Source of the DNA: Mesostigma viride
Taxonomy: Eukaryota; Streptophyta; Mesostigmatophyceae; Mesostigmatales; Mesostigmataceae
Assembly (NCBI GenBank): GCA_009746045.1
Contig: RPFO01000728.1
Location: forward strand, 62,001-126,000
DNA length: 64,000 nucleotides
Direction of reading: 5' to 3'
Part shown: positions 30,906 through 40,287 of the stretch, one piece after another
How positions within the stretch are numbered: position 1 is the first letter of the stretch
How the letters are laid out: each line of letters starts with the position of its first letter
Program-made: the position numbers and the translations under genes
The notes under the pieces: generated by a model
What the model was told of the DNA's origin: nothing
The model's database searches: none
The model's input: only the letters and a program-made list of their open reading frames with translations

Positions 30906-31380
30906 TGATGCCGTTGCTGGTGCTTTGTTGCATGTCAGTGCCCGCTATGTTCACACCACTGTTGCCGCGGTTGGTATCGCGTGATTTCCACCGGTTGTGC
31001 GTTGACATGTGTTACTCATGCATTTCCCCCTATATTTGGTAGCACGCGGTTTCGCGTTAGTTAGGTGCAGACAGCTGCATGTAGACAAACATCTTGTTTA
31101 AGTCCGTCAATTAACTGTTCTTGACACATCATGGTCCAAGTCGACCGACCTGTAGGGACCAGTAGAGCAATTGTCTAGGAGAAAGAGCTCGCTGCAGAAG
31201 CCGCGTGGCAGCCGTGGCTGTACCTGTAGTACGACCTGCATATATATTAAAAATATAATTACTTACAGCAGAGTGAAATCACTCAAACCAAAGCAAACGC
31301 CCAGCTATAAACCTATATACAGAGCCATGTCAAAGCTCTATACTACGATAAGACCAATGGAAACGCCTAACGGGAGGAAC

Positions 31381-33591
31381 CTAATAGCCCTGCTGCACCG
31401 CAAAATCAGCCCGCGTACGGCGGAGCATGATGTCAGCCATGGCCCGAGTCAGCGCCACCGACAAGCGCTGACGCCAATATGACGTCCAGGTCCGCGCCGA
31501 CCATGGGGCCCGCTGGCCCTCCAGGTCCAGCCGGTCCTCCCGGAGCCGGCAACACTCCTTGAAGAAGGCGGAGGTCAGGGGCCCCATGGCCCCAAACTCC
31601 TCCAGGACAAAGGGCACCACACGATGGTGCCCGACGTCGCCGTAGGCCAGGAGCTTGGCCCGCTCCGCCCGGTCCGCCGTGTAACCTGCCGTGAGGGAGG
31701 CCCCAGCCACGTGGCTAAGAGCCAAGGGCCGCGCCACCGAAACGTCAATAAGCAGATGCCGGCCACCCCCCTCAAAGTCCAGCACCACGATGTCAGGCCG
31801 GTGGTTGGGGGAATAGAAGGCAGCGCCATCCGCATCCTCGGACCGGATGTTCGCGTGGGGGAAAACCGACCGAATCATGGCGAGCACCACCGTCAGGAGG
31901 ACAGTGTGCAAATACAAATACCAATTCTGATTCTGTTGGCCCCCCATGCAGGCAAGGTAGTGAGTCCCCGTGGGATCCAGCGGCTGCCCACAGCTACCAC
32001 AAGGCCGCCCGGCCGGAACAAGAGGCTGCGGGGCAAATAGCTGGTGCCGGAGCGCCACCGAGTAGTGGCTGGGAGCCAAGGCGAATGGGGGGGCCATGGG
32101 AAGAGCACGAAGGTACGCCGAGCCCACACTCCGCAAGGAAAGCGAGAACAGCCACGCACGTCCCTGGGCGTTGAGGTCCGCGAAAAGAGCAATCCAATCA
32201 GCCGTGTGCAGAATACCCGCGTAGGTTTTCTGGTGTTTATCGATGACGCGAGCAGGGAATGCGGCGGGAGATTGAACGGAGGCGACCGAGGGAGTGCCGC
32301 GAGGGAGGTGGCGCTGTACCGCCTGAGCGGCACGGACGGGAGAACAGGCCTGCTGGATCTCAGCATAGGCCTCCTGGATGGCGGTGACGAAGGGCAAAGG
32401 GCTGCTGGGGTCCAGGAGGTCAGGCGCTGCCGTTGCCAAAAGGGGCAGGAGCCGGCAGCTTTCCGCCCACGACTGAGCGACGGAGCCCAAAAATGCTGCT
32501 GGGGCCAGCCGGGCGGCACGAGTCAGACCGCAGCCACCCATCCGTGCAGGCAGGGAGGCAATGCGAATAGCATGTGGCGGGAGGTCGGGGCCCGGGACCA
32601 GCTGCGCCAAGGCCGACTGGATGCGTTCGTCGTGGCCCTCGGCGGCCAGCCGGACCTGAGCCGGAAGAGCGCCCCGGAGCCAGTGAACGACGCGAGGGTG
32701 AGCGCAAAACCACAGAAGCAGACCCTTGGTCTGCGAATCATGAAGGCGCGCAATCAAGGGCAGTACCTCAGTGCGTGCCTCGAGGGCGGCCCGCAGAGCA
32801 TCGATGACAAACGCGGGGTCGCCAACCGGAACGCCGAGGACATCCAACCCATGGAGGCGCTCGTCCCGGCCCAAGAGCTGGGGCGGAAAGCCGGAGCAAT
32901 CACCTTGGGGCGAGTACACCGCGCACTTGGCAAGGGTCAACTGGAGGTTGATGTCGGCCACCGCGGTCTGCAGTGCCAGCAGAGCCGCGGTGGTGTCCGG
33001 CACAGGGCCCAGAAGGTAGATATCATCCAAGTAGGCCTGAATAGCGACCGCCGGGTGGGCAGCATGGACCGCTTGGAGGCAACCCTGGAGGGGGGCGGCA
33101 AAGTACAGGGGTCCCAGGGGGTCCCCTTGCTGGGTGCCCGACCGCGACAGCAGGCCGCCGCGAGTGCCGTCCTCCATGATGTGAACCAGTTGGCCGGGCT
33201 GGCCGTAGCACACGGCTGTCCAAGCGTACAAGTCCTCGAAGGACTCCATGACGGCCGCAAACATGCTGGCGCGGGACAGACTGTTGAACGCGTTGTGGCA
33301 GTCGACCTTGACGACAGCGTGGGTGGGGTGGGCCTCGAGGTAGGCCTGCACCGAATGGATGAGGATATCCGCCCCGCCTGGAGTCGTCACCCCCAGCTGG
33401 GCCGCCACCGAGGTCTCACCCGCTGCGAGGGGCGGGCAGAAAAAGGCACGGAGCTCGGGCGCCTTTTGGCGGCAGATCACTTTGCCCACGAGCTTGCGGA
33501 GCACCTCACCGCAGGCGATCGGGCGCACCTTGCCCTCGGGGGGGGCAAGACACCCTTGAGCAGAGCGAGGAGGCGAGCGCCCGCTAACCAC
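31381..33591 (-). CDS. RT and restriction-like endonuclease, non-LTR element
   Basis: Target-primed reverse transcription enzyme. RT motifs: KVRPIACGEVLRKLVGK (~21), VDCHNAFNSLSR (~96-107), GTQQGDPLGPL (~152) and catalytic YLDD (187-190). The long thumb/linker ends in a CCHC-type knuckle (CGSCGQPLDPTGTHYLAC). A PD-(D/E)XK nuclease follows (HRPDIVVLDFEGG, then LLIDVSVARP). The N-terminus is entered by a -1 shift from the 34451-33477 frame at a C8 run (33538-33545 on plus). All catalytic residues appear present. Ends at 31381, with a short 3' UTR after it. Confidence 0.9.
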   Translation of the reverse strand: MVSGRSPPRSAQGCLAPPEGKVRPIACGEVLRKLVGKVICRQKAPELRAFFCPPLAAGETSVAAQLGVTTPGGADILIHSVQAYLEAHPTHAVVKVDCHNAFNSLSRASMFAAVMESFEDLYAWTAVCYGQPGQLVHIMEDGTRGGLLSRSGTQQGDPLGPLYFAAPLQGCLQAVHAAHPAVAIQAYLDDIYLLGPVPDTTAALLALQTAVADINLQLTLAKCAVYSPQGDCSGFPPQLLGRDERLHGLDVLGVPVGDPAFVIDALRAALEARTEVLPLIARLHDSQTKGLLLWFCAHPRVVHWLRGALPAQVRLAAEGHDERIQSALAQLVPGPDLPPHAIRIASLPARMGGCGLTRAARLAPAAFLGSVAQSWAESCRLLPLLATAAPDLLDPSSPLPFVTAIQEAYAEIQQACSPVRAAQAVQRHLPRGTPSVASVQSPAAFPARVIDKHQKTYAGILHTADWIALFADLNAQGRAWLFSLSLRSVGSAYLRALPMAPPFALAPSHYSVALRHQLFAPQPLVPAGRPCGSCGQPLDPTGTHYLACMGGQQNQNWYLYLHTVLLTVVLAMIRSVFPHANIRSEDADGAAFYSPNHRPDIVVLDFEGGGRHLLIDVSVARPLALSHVAGASLTAGYTADRAERAKLLAYGDVGHHRVVPFVLEEFGAMGPLTSAFFKECCRLREDRLDLEGQRAPWSARTWTSYWRQRLSVALTRAMADIMLRRTRADFAVQQGY

Positions 33592-34451
33592 TCGCGCGCA
33601 GCGGGAGGAACGCGACCAGCCGCCAGGTCAATGAGGGTGTCAAAGAGAATGTCCTCGCCCCCATGCCCCACCAGGACCTCCAAGTGCTCGTAGCGCCAGC
33701 CCGACGGCCCGGTAGAGGAAGCCCGCGGGACCGCACGCATCACCTCCAGGAAGCAGTCGCGGTCCAGCCGGAGGGGGGCCGGCAGGGGGTCCGGCACGGG
33801 CAGCTGGAATCCGGGCTCCGCAGGGTGAAGAGCCTCCAAGGCCGCCAGGGTAGCCGCATTGGCGGGGGCCAGCTTGGCCATTTCCAAGCGGGTCATGGCC
33901 CGGCTGAGCTGCCCCTCGCGGACGAGGCGGATGACGTCGGCGGCCACCCGCTCGAAGTTGACCTCCCCCGACAGCCGGGCCGTGCGCGGGGGCGGCACGC
34001 CAAACAGCCCCTCCCAGTCCCCCTGCAGAAAGCGTCGGCAACGGGCAATAACCGCACCCTGGAGGCCGCGCACACCACGCCCGAGAGGGGTGAGGAGCAG
34101 GCGGGGGGTCACCATGTGCAGTTTAAAGCCCAGCGGGTCGTCCGGAGCGGCGTGCATGCGCCGGAGAGAAACGATTGCACATTGCGCGAAAAGGCTACGC
34201 GCGCGGTGGGGGAGGTCGGTCAGGGTAGACGTCGGGTTGATGGCGCATGCATCCCAGGGAACCGTGTCAAGCCAACGCCAACTGGCCGAGTAGTCGGGCG
34301 GCGGGGGCTGGGAGCCGGTGGGAGCCGAGGCGGGAGGGGGGAGGGGGCCGGGACTGCTGGCCGGTTGAGGGGCCGTTGAGCAACACAGGCGCGCGCGTGC
34401 TGAGCGCGCCCGTGAATGGAGTACACCCGCTGGCAGTGAGCTTCCGGGCAC
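33477..34451 (-). CDS. Pre-RT segment of the non-LTR protein
   Basis: Connects the zinc-finger region to RT. Contains the conserved pre-RT region of R2-like proteins (DRDCFLEVMRAVPRASSTGPSGWRYEHLEVL), where S-GPSGW-YEHL is typical of RT motif 0 in this group. It is entered from the RING frame near a poly-C region (about 34331-34346 on plus) and left at the C8 run near 33540. Best read as part of one long protein rather than a separate gene. Confidence 0.75.
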   Translation of the reverse strand: MPGSSLPAGVLHSRARSARARLCCSTAPQPASSPGPLPPPASAPTGSQPPPPDYSASWRWLDTVPWDACAINPTSTLTDLPHRARSLFAQCAIVSLRRMHAAPDDPLGFKLHMVTPRLLLTPLGRGVRGLQGAVIARCRRFLQGDWEGLFGVPPPRTARLSGEVNFERVAADVIRLVREGQLSRAMTRLEMAKLAPANAATLAALEALHPAEPGFQLPVPDPLPAPLRLDRDCFLEVMRAVPRASSTGPSGWRYEHLEVLVGHGGEDILFDTLIDLAAGRVPPAAREWLAGARLLALLKGVLPPPRARCARSPAVRCSASSWAK

Positions 34452-35719
34452 CGGTAACAGCTCATGGCCTGCAGATCCGCCGCGCCGAGATCGGGGTGCA
34501 CAGCGCGAAGGTGCTGGCAGAGGAGGTTACGGTTGTGGAACACACCAGCACACGGGGACCCCGTGGGAAGCAGCACGGCACACCGGTGAAGGCCGTCGGC
34601 GGGCGCTGAGTGGCGGGGAGCGGCGCCAGCAAAGGCAGGACGTGGGGCCTGCGGCGTCTCCCCAGCCGGGCCGGCAGGCGCGCGCACCACGACCCGACCA
34701 GCGCCCGGCATGCCCGCCGGGGCCACGGAGGAGGCAGTGCCCACCGGGGAGACCCCCAGCGGAGGGGGATCGAGAACGCCGGCGCCCCTCCCAGGGGGAC
34801 TCGCCAGCGCGCCCGCGACCACCCCAGGCCCCGGCAACGAGGCCGGGGGCGGCGGCCGAGGGGTCGGGGAGGCAGCTGGCCCCGGGGCCCGGTGGGGACC
34901 CGGCAGGGGACCCAGCGAGACCGGGGGCGGGCCGAGAGGAAGCGCAGTCCCAGGGGGCGGCACAACAGCCCGGCACAACGGGCAGCGCGGCACGGAGTGG
35001 AGCAAGCTGCGCGCGATGCACGCTTGATGGAATGTGTGGCCGCACGCGGGCAGGCGACACAAGCCATCCCCCGGCCGGAAGGGCTCAAGGCAGATGGCAC
35101 AGGAGCCCGACTCGGGGTCGTCCCCCTCCAGAAGGGACCGGACATGAGGGGGGGGCGGGTCCCAGCCGGCCTCCCAGCAACCCGGGAGAGCAGCAATCTG
35201 GGCGCGCGAGAGGATGCCGACCGGTTGGTCAGCCGCGGGGTGCCATTCGTGCGGGATGCCTGCCAACTCCAGGATGTCGTGGAGGAAGGCAGAAACAGGC
35301 GTCCCCGCGGTTAGGGGCTGGGCGCGCCCGGCCGAGTCCACCAAGATGGCCTGGCCGCCCTGAACCGCGATGGGGGCCCCGAACTCCACACGCAGCATGG
35401 CGGCCTGCGCCAGGCTGAGGGAGGTGATGAGAAAGCCCCCACTGGCAACCGGGCCGGGAGGCGGGGCCTGGGCGTCCAAGAAGAGGCGAAGCTGCCGCGG
35501 GGACATGAGGCCCAGGTCGGCGCCGCCCGCGAGGTAGGCCGCCCGCACCGAGACCTGTGCGTCTCGAGCCACCGCCGTGACGAACTCGACCACCTCCTGA
35601 CCCACCCGCTCGTCCAGGGAAAGCAGCTCTTCCTGCCGGGCGGCCGGGAGATGCCACGGCAGCCGGCAGCCGGCGTGATATCCTTCCAAGACATACCCCC
35701 AAAGAGTCGAGGCCGTCAC
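34220..35719 (-). CDS. RING and C2H2 finger segment of the non-LTR protein
   Basis: Contains a RING-H2 finger (CAICLEPFRPG ... CGHTFHQACIARSLL ... CPLC), the hallmark of E3 ubiquitin ligases. After a Pro/Ala linker come two C2H2-like fingers (CAVLLPTGSPCAGVFHNRNL ... HLRAVH; CPEAHCQRVYSIHGRAQHARAC), expected to bind target DNA as in other R2-like proteins. The apparent start is a GTG overlapping the PHD frame's stop (GTGA), one base behind at a C6 run, so it is more likely a continuation than a separate ORF. Confidence 0.8.
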   Translation of the reverse strand: MTASTLWGYVLEGYHAGCRLPWHLPAARQEELLSLDERVGQEVVEFVTAVARDAQVSVRAAYLAGGADLGLMSPRQLRLFLDAQAPPPGPVASGGFLITSLSLAQAAMLRVEFGAPIAVQGGQAILVDSAGRAQPLTAGTPVSAFLHDILELAGIPHEWHPAADQPVGILSRAQIAALPGCWEAGWDPPPPHVRSLLEGDDPESGSCAICLEPFRPGDGLCRLPACGHTFHQACIARSLLHSVPRCPLCRAVVPPPGTALPLGPPPVSLGPLPGPHRAPGPAASPTPRPPPPASLPGPGVVAGALASPPGRGAGVLDPPPLGVSPVGTASSVAPAGMPGAGRVVVRAPAGPAGETPQAPRPAFAGAAPRHSAPADGLHRCAVLLPTGSPCAGVFHNRNLLCQHLRAVHPDLGAADLQAMSCYRCPEAHCQRVYSIHGRAQHARACVAQRPLNRPAVPAPSPLPPRLPPAPSPRRPTTRPVGVGLTRFPGMHAPSTRRLP

Positions 35720-36516
35720 CGGGGGGCGGCGGAAAGAAATGTCGCCCGCACCCGCGCAACTAGGGCCAGGAAGGCCGGGGGCCTAGGGAGCGAGGGGAAG
35801 GCGGCCTCCAACCCGACCGCGTCCAGCAACAAAGGGCAGTACGCCCAAGAAAAGGTGGCGCGGCCCACCACGCCGACAATGTGCGAGGGCGGCCACGAGG
35901 TGAACGCGTGGGCCCGGGGGCCGCCGTCCCACGCGGCAAGGACGGGGGTGGCGGCTGGGTGGCCAACCGCGGCCGGGGGAAGGGAGGCCAGAGCGTCGGG
36001 GAGCGAGGGGCCGGGGGCGGGCGCCGGGGTCGCCAGGCCCGCCGGGGGTCGGCCGGGCCCAGCCCAGGCGACAGCGCCGCGCCCCCGTCGGCGGGGCCAG
36101 GCGACGGGTGGGGCCCCGGGGCCGAGGGCGCCAGGGCCCGAGCAACGGCGGCCCCATCGGGCAGGCCACGGCCCGCCCCGAGGGCCTCGGCAGGGGGGCA
36201 CACGGGGCAGGGGGCCGGAGCACCCAGCGGGGAGGGCAGCCCGGGGCCCGCCGGGGGGACAGCGCGGGCACGTCCAGGAGCCCGGCGGGACCCGGTAGAG
36301 CCGGGGAGTAAGACACTGCAAGTGCCACCCGGAATTGCAAGCATCACAAACTAACATGTGGTGCCCGCGGTGCCCGCTCCGGCAGACCTCGCAGACCAAG
36401 GAGGGGGAGACCGGGGCGCCCGAGCCCCCCGCAGCCGGGTCGCCCACCTCCGCAAGAAGGGCCGCAAGCCGAGAGGACCGCCGAGGCGCCAACCGGGGAG
36501 CGGGGGAGCCGTTGGG
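35716..36516 (-). CDS. PHD finger segment of the non-LTR protein (5' end)
   Basis: Reads CEVCRSGHRGHHMLVCDACN, then WHLQCL and SWTCPRC: a C4HC3 PHD finger of the kind that reads histone H3 tails. Followed by Pro/Arg/Ala-rich sequence and a more ordered segment (FPSLPRPPAFLALVARVRAT). No ATG precedes the finger within the element, so the true N-terminus may be lost. A retroelement-borne PHD finger suggests chromatin-guided targeting (inference). Confidence 0.8.
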   Translation of the reverse strand, partial: PNGSPAPRLAPRRSSRLAALLAEVGDPAAGGSGAPVSPSLVCEVCRSGHRGHHMLVCDACNSGWHLQCLTPRLYRVPPGSWTCPRCPPGGPRAALPAGCSGPLPRVPPCRGPRGGPWPARWGRRCSGPGALGPGAPPVAWPRRRGRGAVAWAGPGRPPAGLATPAPAPGPSLPDALASLPPAAVGHPAATPVLAAWDGGPRAHAFTSWPPSHIVGVVGRATFSWAYCPLLLDAVGLEAAFPSLPRPPAFLALVARVRATFLSAAPR

Positions 36517-36529
36517 CCTGCATATATAT

Positions 36530-37069
36530 GGATACTGTATTTGGATACTGGGTTGTTGATCAATTCTGGTTTTAATTTATTTAGTGTACCTGGTGTTGGC
36601 ATGCCAACTCAGTGCTAAACTACTTTATGCACAATGATGCAACTTGATGCTATAGTGACGTGCCACGATGTAACTTTATTAACTTCACCATTAGTCATGG
36701 GGTCAATAGGATTGCTCATTATGCCATGTTAACATGAACCATGGGTTACGTAATAGTGAAAACAGTAATCATGATGCTCCACTTGAAGTCTCCAACATGG
36801 TCATGTTTGGAATTTTATTGATCATATTTACAATATATGAAAAGAGACAACAAACGTGGAAGCATGGCACGCCGAGGCCGATAATATATGTGTGAAATAT
36901 GAAAAGAGACGACATCTTTGGCAAGCATGATCATATCATGCTTGCCAAACATATGAATGATATTGACCATGTCCAGAAACCATGTTTGCCAATGGTGCAT
37001 TTAGGATACATTTGAAGCCGTGCAAATGTATCCTAATCCGGTAAAACTGCTGTCTTAGTGCTTGGCAAA
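36530..37069. other. A/T-rich non-coding stretch with hairpins
   Basis: No gene visible. Holds a perfect inverted repeat TTGGCAAGCATGA/TCATGCTTGCCAA (36918-36948), a second stem AGGATACATTTG/CAAATGTATCCT (37002-37033), and two TATGAAAAGAGAC copies (36837, 36898). It may be the 3' untranslated part of the YR2 retroelement or host sequence; its left border cannot be set. Confidence 0.5.
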
Positions 37070-37172
37070 GGCTAGCCTTACCCTTATATCCCTCCCTGGC
37101 GATCCATGCCAGGGGCAAAGAACCTAGCATAATGACATAGAAATGAACAACCAAACTAGGTGGAGGGCAAGT

Positions 37173-40133
37173 TCAAAATAGCCCGCCAGGCCCGAGGGGG
37201 GCAGGCGGCCATGGCCCCTGGCCATGGAGAAGAACCTCAGGCAGCTCCACCTCCAAACTGCGGTGCAAGCCCACATAATGGGCAACCGTGGAGCTGCTAA
37301 GCCAGCGCCCCCGGCCCTGGTGGATGTCCCCCATGCTGCGACCCGCGAGGAAATCATGAGTGGCACCCCCATGCCGCAGCCCGTGAATGGTGAAAATCTG
37401 GGCGACCCCCAAGGCCTGAGTCGCATCCTGCCAAATGCGCCTGAATTGCGGGTAGGTGAAAGGGAACACGGCCTCCCAAGCGTGCTTACCCGCGATGCAG
37501 CGACGGAGGATGGTTTCAGACATCACATCTTCTACCACCACTGACTGAGTCTTGCCCTTAGAGGTCTTGGTAGACCTCAGCAGTAGGGCGCCCCGTTGAG
37601 CCGGCCCAAGCCGAACGTCAGGCTGGAGGCGCACATGGCCAACACGGAGGTTCAGCGCCTCCGAGATTCGCAGGTAATGGCGGAACACGATGACAACCAG
37701 CAGGCCCGCAAGGCGCTGACCTTGCATGACCATCGTGCTGGCAAGTGCAAACGCCGCCTCCCATGGAATGGGAGGAGGGGCACGGGGGGGCACAAGTGTT
37801 TTCCACCCAGCGAGGACGCCACGGGCCAAGTCCCACCGCTTCACCATACCGGGATAATAAAGTTGCAACCCCATCAAGGCATTGACACACACTTGGCGGC
37901 TGTACCCCCGAAAATGAGCCCAGGCGACATACGCACAAAATGTCTCCTCAAGGGTGTCAGCTCGTGACGATGACCCGTCCGCCCGCCCACCAGCCTCCCA
38001 CCAAGTCAAGAGGGAATCAAGACCACGACGGTAGGCCAGCAAAGTAGCCGGCTTTACTTTCCCCTCTAGCAATGGAAGGTAGCTAACAGGTGCAGGGGGC
38101 CCCGGGTTAGGATGGATGCCTTCCGCGGTCAGGTCGCGCACCCAGCCTGCCAAGAAAGTCGCCATGGATTGGCCGCGAGAAACGCCATCGGCTGGTTGAA
38201 GTGCACTCGGCGTCCACACCCACTGGGAACGACTCCCCGTGGCGAGGGTCAGCGCGCACAAGCGGCGGCACTGCTTGTTGAGCTTGTGGGATGAGGACCG
38301 CCCCTTAGCCAAGCAGCCCAACGCCGCGGTGGAGTCCACCAACCTCACCACCCGCTTGCCTCGGTTTGCCAAGCTGCGCGCACTCCTCTCCACGCCCTTC
38401 ACTGCAGCCCGCACCTCCTTCTCGTTGATGTGCATCCCCGGATCCCGCCAACGACTCCGGACCCCAACCCGCCATTGCTGGCTAGTGATTGCTTGTTGCG
38501 CCCGCGCGCTCAGTGGCCTAGGGCCAGCGTAGGCCACCTCACTTGGTATGAGCAAAGTCGGGTACCCCCGCACCTCTCGTGCCCTCGCCAGCTCCGTCAC
38601 ATCGCCCGGCTCCATGGTTGCGTACACGACACCTTGCCCGTAGGTGGACGCGTCAGATGCAACCACCTCACGGGCCAAAGGTGCGCTTCGGTCAACCCTT
38701 AGCATGGGAGCCAAGGCCAGGGCACACTCTAACTCCTCCCGCACCCCGGCCCACAGCACCCAGGATCGCTGCCCCCACCCTTGCAGGCTGATGAATTTGA
38801 AACATTGCTGCCAAATGGACAAGCAGCTGCGGCTTAACATCTGCAGCCACAACCACCGCCCCAAGACGGCAGCCAGCCCCTCGGCCGTAGCTCGGCCTCG
38901 AGTGAGTATAGCCTGCGTGTGGGCGATCACAAGGTTGAGCTGCTTGACCGTTGGTTCCAGCACGCCGTTCCGTCGGTGCACCACCCCTAGGGCTTCTAGC
39001 TCGTCCCCTTCCAGGCTCGCCATCTTAGTCTTCTCCTTAGACGGCACAAGGTTGTTAGGGAGGTAGCCTTCCTCAATAGCGCGCGTGATGAGCTGGTTCA
39101 CCGCCTCGCAGGTCCGCCCGTTGCTGGCCACCAAGTCATCAATGGTGATGGACAGCATGGGGGCAGGGGGGTTTTCCAGGTCAATCTGAAGCTCCCCGGC
39201 GCGCTCCTCCTTGTACTCGATGGCCAAGCGCAGTGGCTGGCCACACTCGTCGCGCACCAAGGTGAGCTCACCTGCGCTTGAGAGGTAGTTGACCTGGCGC
39301 CTCGGATCCAGGGCACCGGTCATGTAGAGCACCATCTCATGGATGGCCTCCCCCAGCGCCACCGCATGGGAATGTCCCATGGCCAGCACCTTGAGCACGG
39401 GCCACACCTTCCGCCTGGGCCCTGCCAGACCTACGCTAGTCGACCACACACTAGGAAGCCCTTGGTAGTCCCACCACCACTCGGGCACCTCGATGGAATA
39501 GTAGTATGACACGAGGTCGCTCTTGGCGCAGTAGCACCAGCCTTTGATGTAGACCTCCACGAGGATGCCCAGGTGGGGTAGCAGGATCTTGGGGGGGTCC
39601 ACCCACAGCAGGTTGCCCAGCTTCCTGTTGACGATGAACCGAAGCTCACCCACCCCCTTGGCCACTCCAAAGCAGCCATCCACCCACTTGGGCCGCCTCT
39701 CCCGGAACGCCACCATGCCCACGCCCGCTGCCCGGCTCATGAGCTTGCCCCATTCAGCCATGGAGCATCCCCGGCTGGGCTTGGGCACATTCCAATACTT
39801 TGCGCTCGCCACGACCGCTGGCTTGATGCAGTTCTCTTCGCTGGCATATATCTCCCGCCAGCTCGGCCGCATAGCCAACAGGTCGAGCAGCCGTGCCTTC
39901 CCCGCCACCTCCGCCTTTGGTAGACTCACCGCGTCCGCGCGCAGTTGTTCATACTTATTCTGCTTCCCATATATTGCATCAGCACCTTCTTGCTCCTGGC
40001 CTGTCGCAACGCCCCCTACGCGGCGACTGTGCCAGGTGCAGTGCCTCTTGACCCTCGCAAGGGCCTCCTCCCTCCCCTTAGAGCACGCCCCTCTAGGGTT
40101 AGGAGGAGGGTCTTGCCCCCCCCCCACAGCCAA
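37173..40133 (-). CDS. RT-RNase H-tyrosine recombinase (ORF2) of YR2
   Basis: Single 986-residue frame. DIRS-type RT with SITIDDLVASNG (~320), RNase H with ASDASTYGQG and LVDSTAALGCLAKG, then tyrosine recombinase with FRHYLRISEAL, HGLRHGGATHD, RGRWLSSSTVAHYVGLHR. Unlike YR1, the recombinase is fused in frame. The N-terminal ~40 residues (RSARRRQRATRRHREYTLQ, WLNWLW) lie in the +1 frame just upstream (to ~40250). They are separated by a G10 run (plus-strand C10, 40116-40125) where one more base would restore the frame. It reverse-transcribes the element RNA and inserts the circular DNA by strand exchange. Confidence 0.9.
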   Translation of the reverse strand: MAVGGGQDPPPNPRGACSKGREEALARVKRHCTWHSRRVGGVATGQEQEGADAIYGKQNKYEQLRADAVSLPKAEVAGKARLLDLLAMRPSWREIYASEENCIKPAVVASAKYWNVPKPSRGCSMAEWGKLMSRAAGVGMVAFRERRPKWVDGCFGVAKGVGELRFIVNRKLGNLLWVDPPKILLPHLGILVEVYIKGWCYCAKSDLVSYYYSIEVPEWWWDYQGLPSVWSTSVGLAGPRRKVWPVLKVLAMGHSHAVALGEAIHEMVLYMTGALDPRRQVNYLSSAGELTLVRDECGQPLRLAIEYKEERAGELQIDLENPPAPMLSITIDDLVASNGRTCEAVNQLITRAIEEGYLPNNLVPSKEKTKMASLEGDELEALGVVHRRNGVLEPTVKQLNLVIAHTQAILTRGRATAEGLAAVLGRWLWLQMLSRSCLSIWQQCFKFISLQGWGQRSWVLWAGVREELECALALAPMLRVDRSAPLAREVVASDASTYGQGVVYATMEPGDVTELARAREVRGYPTLLIPSEVAYAGPRPLSARAQQAITSQQWRVGVRSRWRDPGMHINEKEVRAAVKGVERSARSLANRGKRVVRLVDSTAALGCLAKGRSSSHKLNKQCRRLCALTLATGSRSQWVWTPSALQPADGVSRGQSMATFLAGWVRDLTAEGIHPNPGPPAPVSYLPLLEGKVKPATLLAYRRGLDSLLTWWEAGGRADGSSSRADTLEETFCAYVAWAHFRGYSRQVCVNALMGLQLYYPGMVKRWDLARGVLAGWKTLVPPRAPPPIPWEAAFALASTMVMQGQRLAGLLVVIVFRHYLRISEALNLRVGHVRLQPDVRLGPAQRGALLLRSTKTSKGKTQSVVVEDVMSETILRRCIAGKHAWEAVFPFTYPQFRRIWQDATQALGVAQIFTIHGLRHGGATHDFLAGRSMGDIHQGRGRWLSSSTVAHYVGLHRSLEVELPEVLLHGQGPWPPAPLGPGGLF

Positions 40134-40287
40134 TTAAGCCAACGCACTACCTTGCATTGCAGTGTGTACTCGCGGTGGCGGCGCGTGGCACGCTGTCGCC
40201 GGCGTGCCGATCTCACCCTGCCCCACGCGGTGTACGCTGGCCTAAGTGGGTATGGCAGCGGGAAAAGGGAGCGGTCCCGCTGGGATT

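Larger units (their letters stand above)
31248..36516 (-). mobile_element. R2-type non-LTR retrotransposon with PHD and RING modules
   Basis: Bounded by a 13-bp direct repeat CCTGCATATATAT at 31235-31247 and 36517-36529. Minus-strand order: PHD finger, RING finger, C2H2-like fingers, RT, CCHC knuckle, restriction-like endonuclease (REL-endo). A single REL-endo C-terminal to RT places it among the early-branching R2/CRE/NeSL-like group. The coding frame is open right up to the 5' boundary with no clear initiator, so the copy is probably 5'-truncated. The 3' UTR is about 130 bp and ends in an A/T-rich tail. The frame changes by -1 at three C-runs. Confidence 0.88.

Noticed and set aside
32044-33693. 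549-residue plus-strand ORF opposite the RT
   Set aside because: Shadow of the RT/endonuclease frame, with no domain.
34610-36354. Long plus-strand ORFs opposite the non-LTR element
   Set aside because: High-GC antisense shadows of the PHD/RING coding frames; low-complexity Gly/Arg/Pro content.
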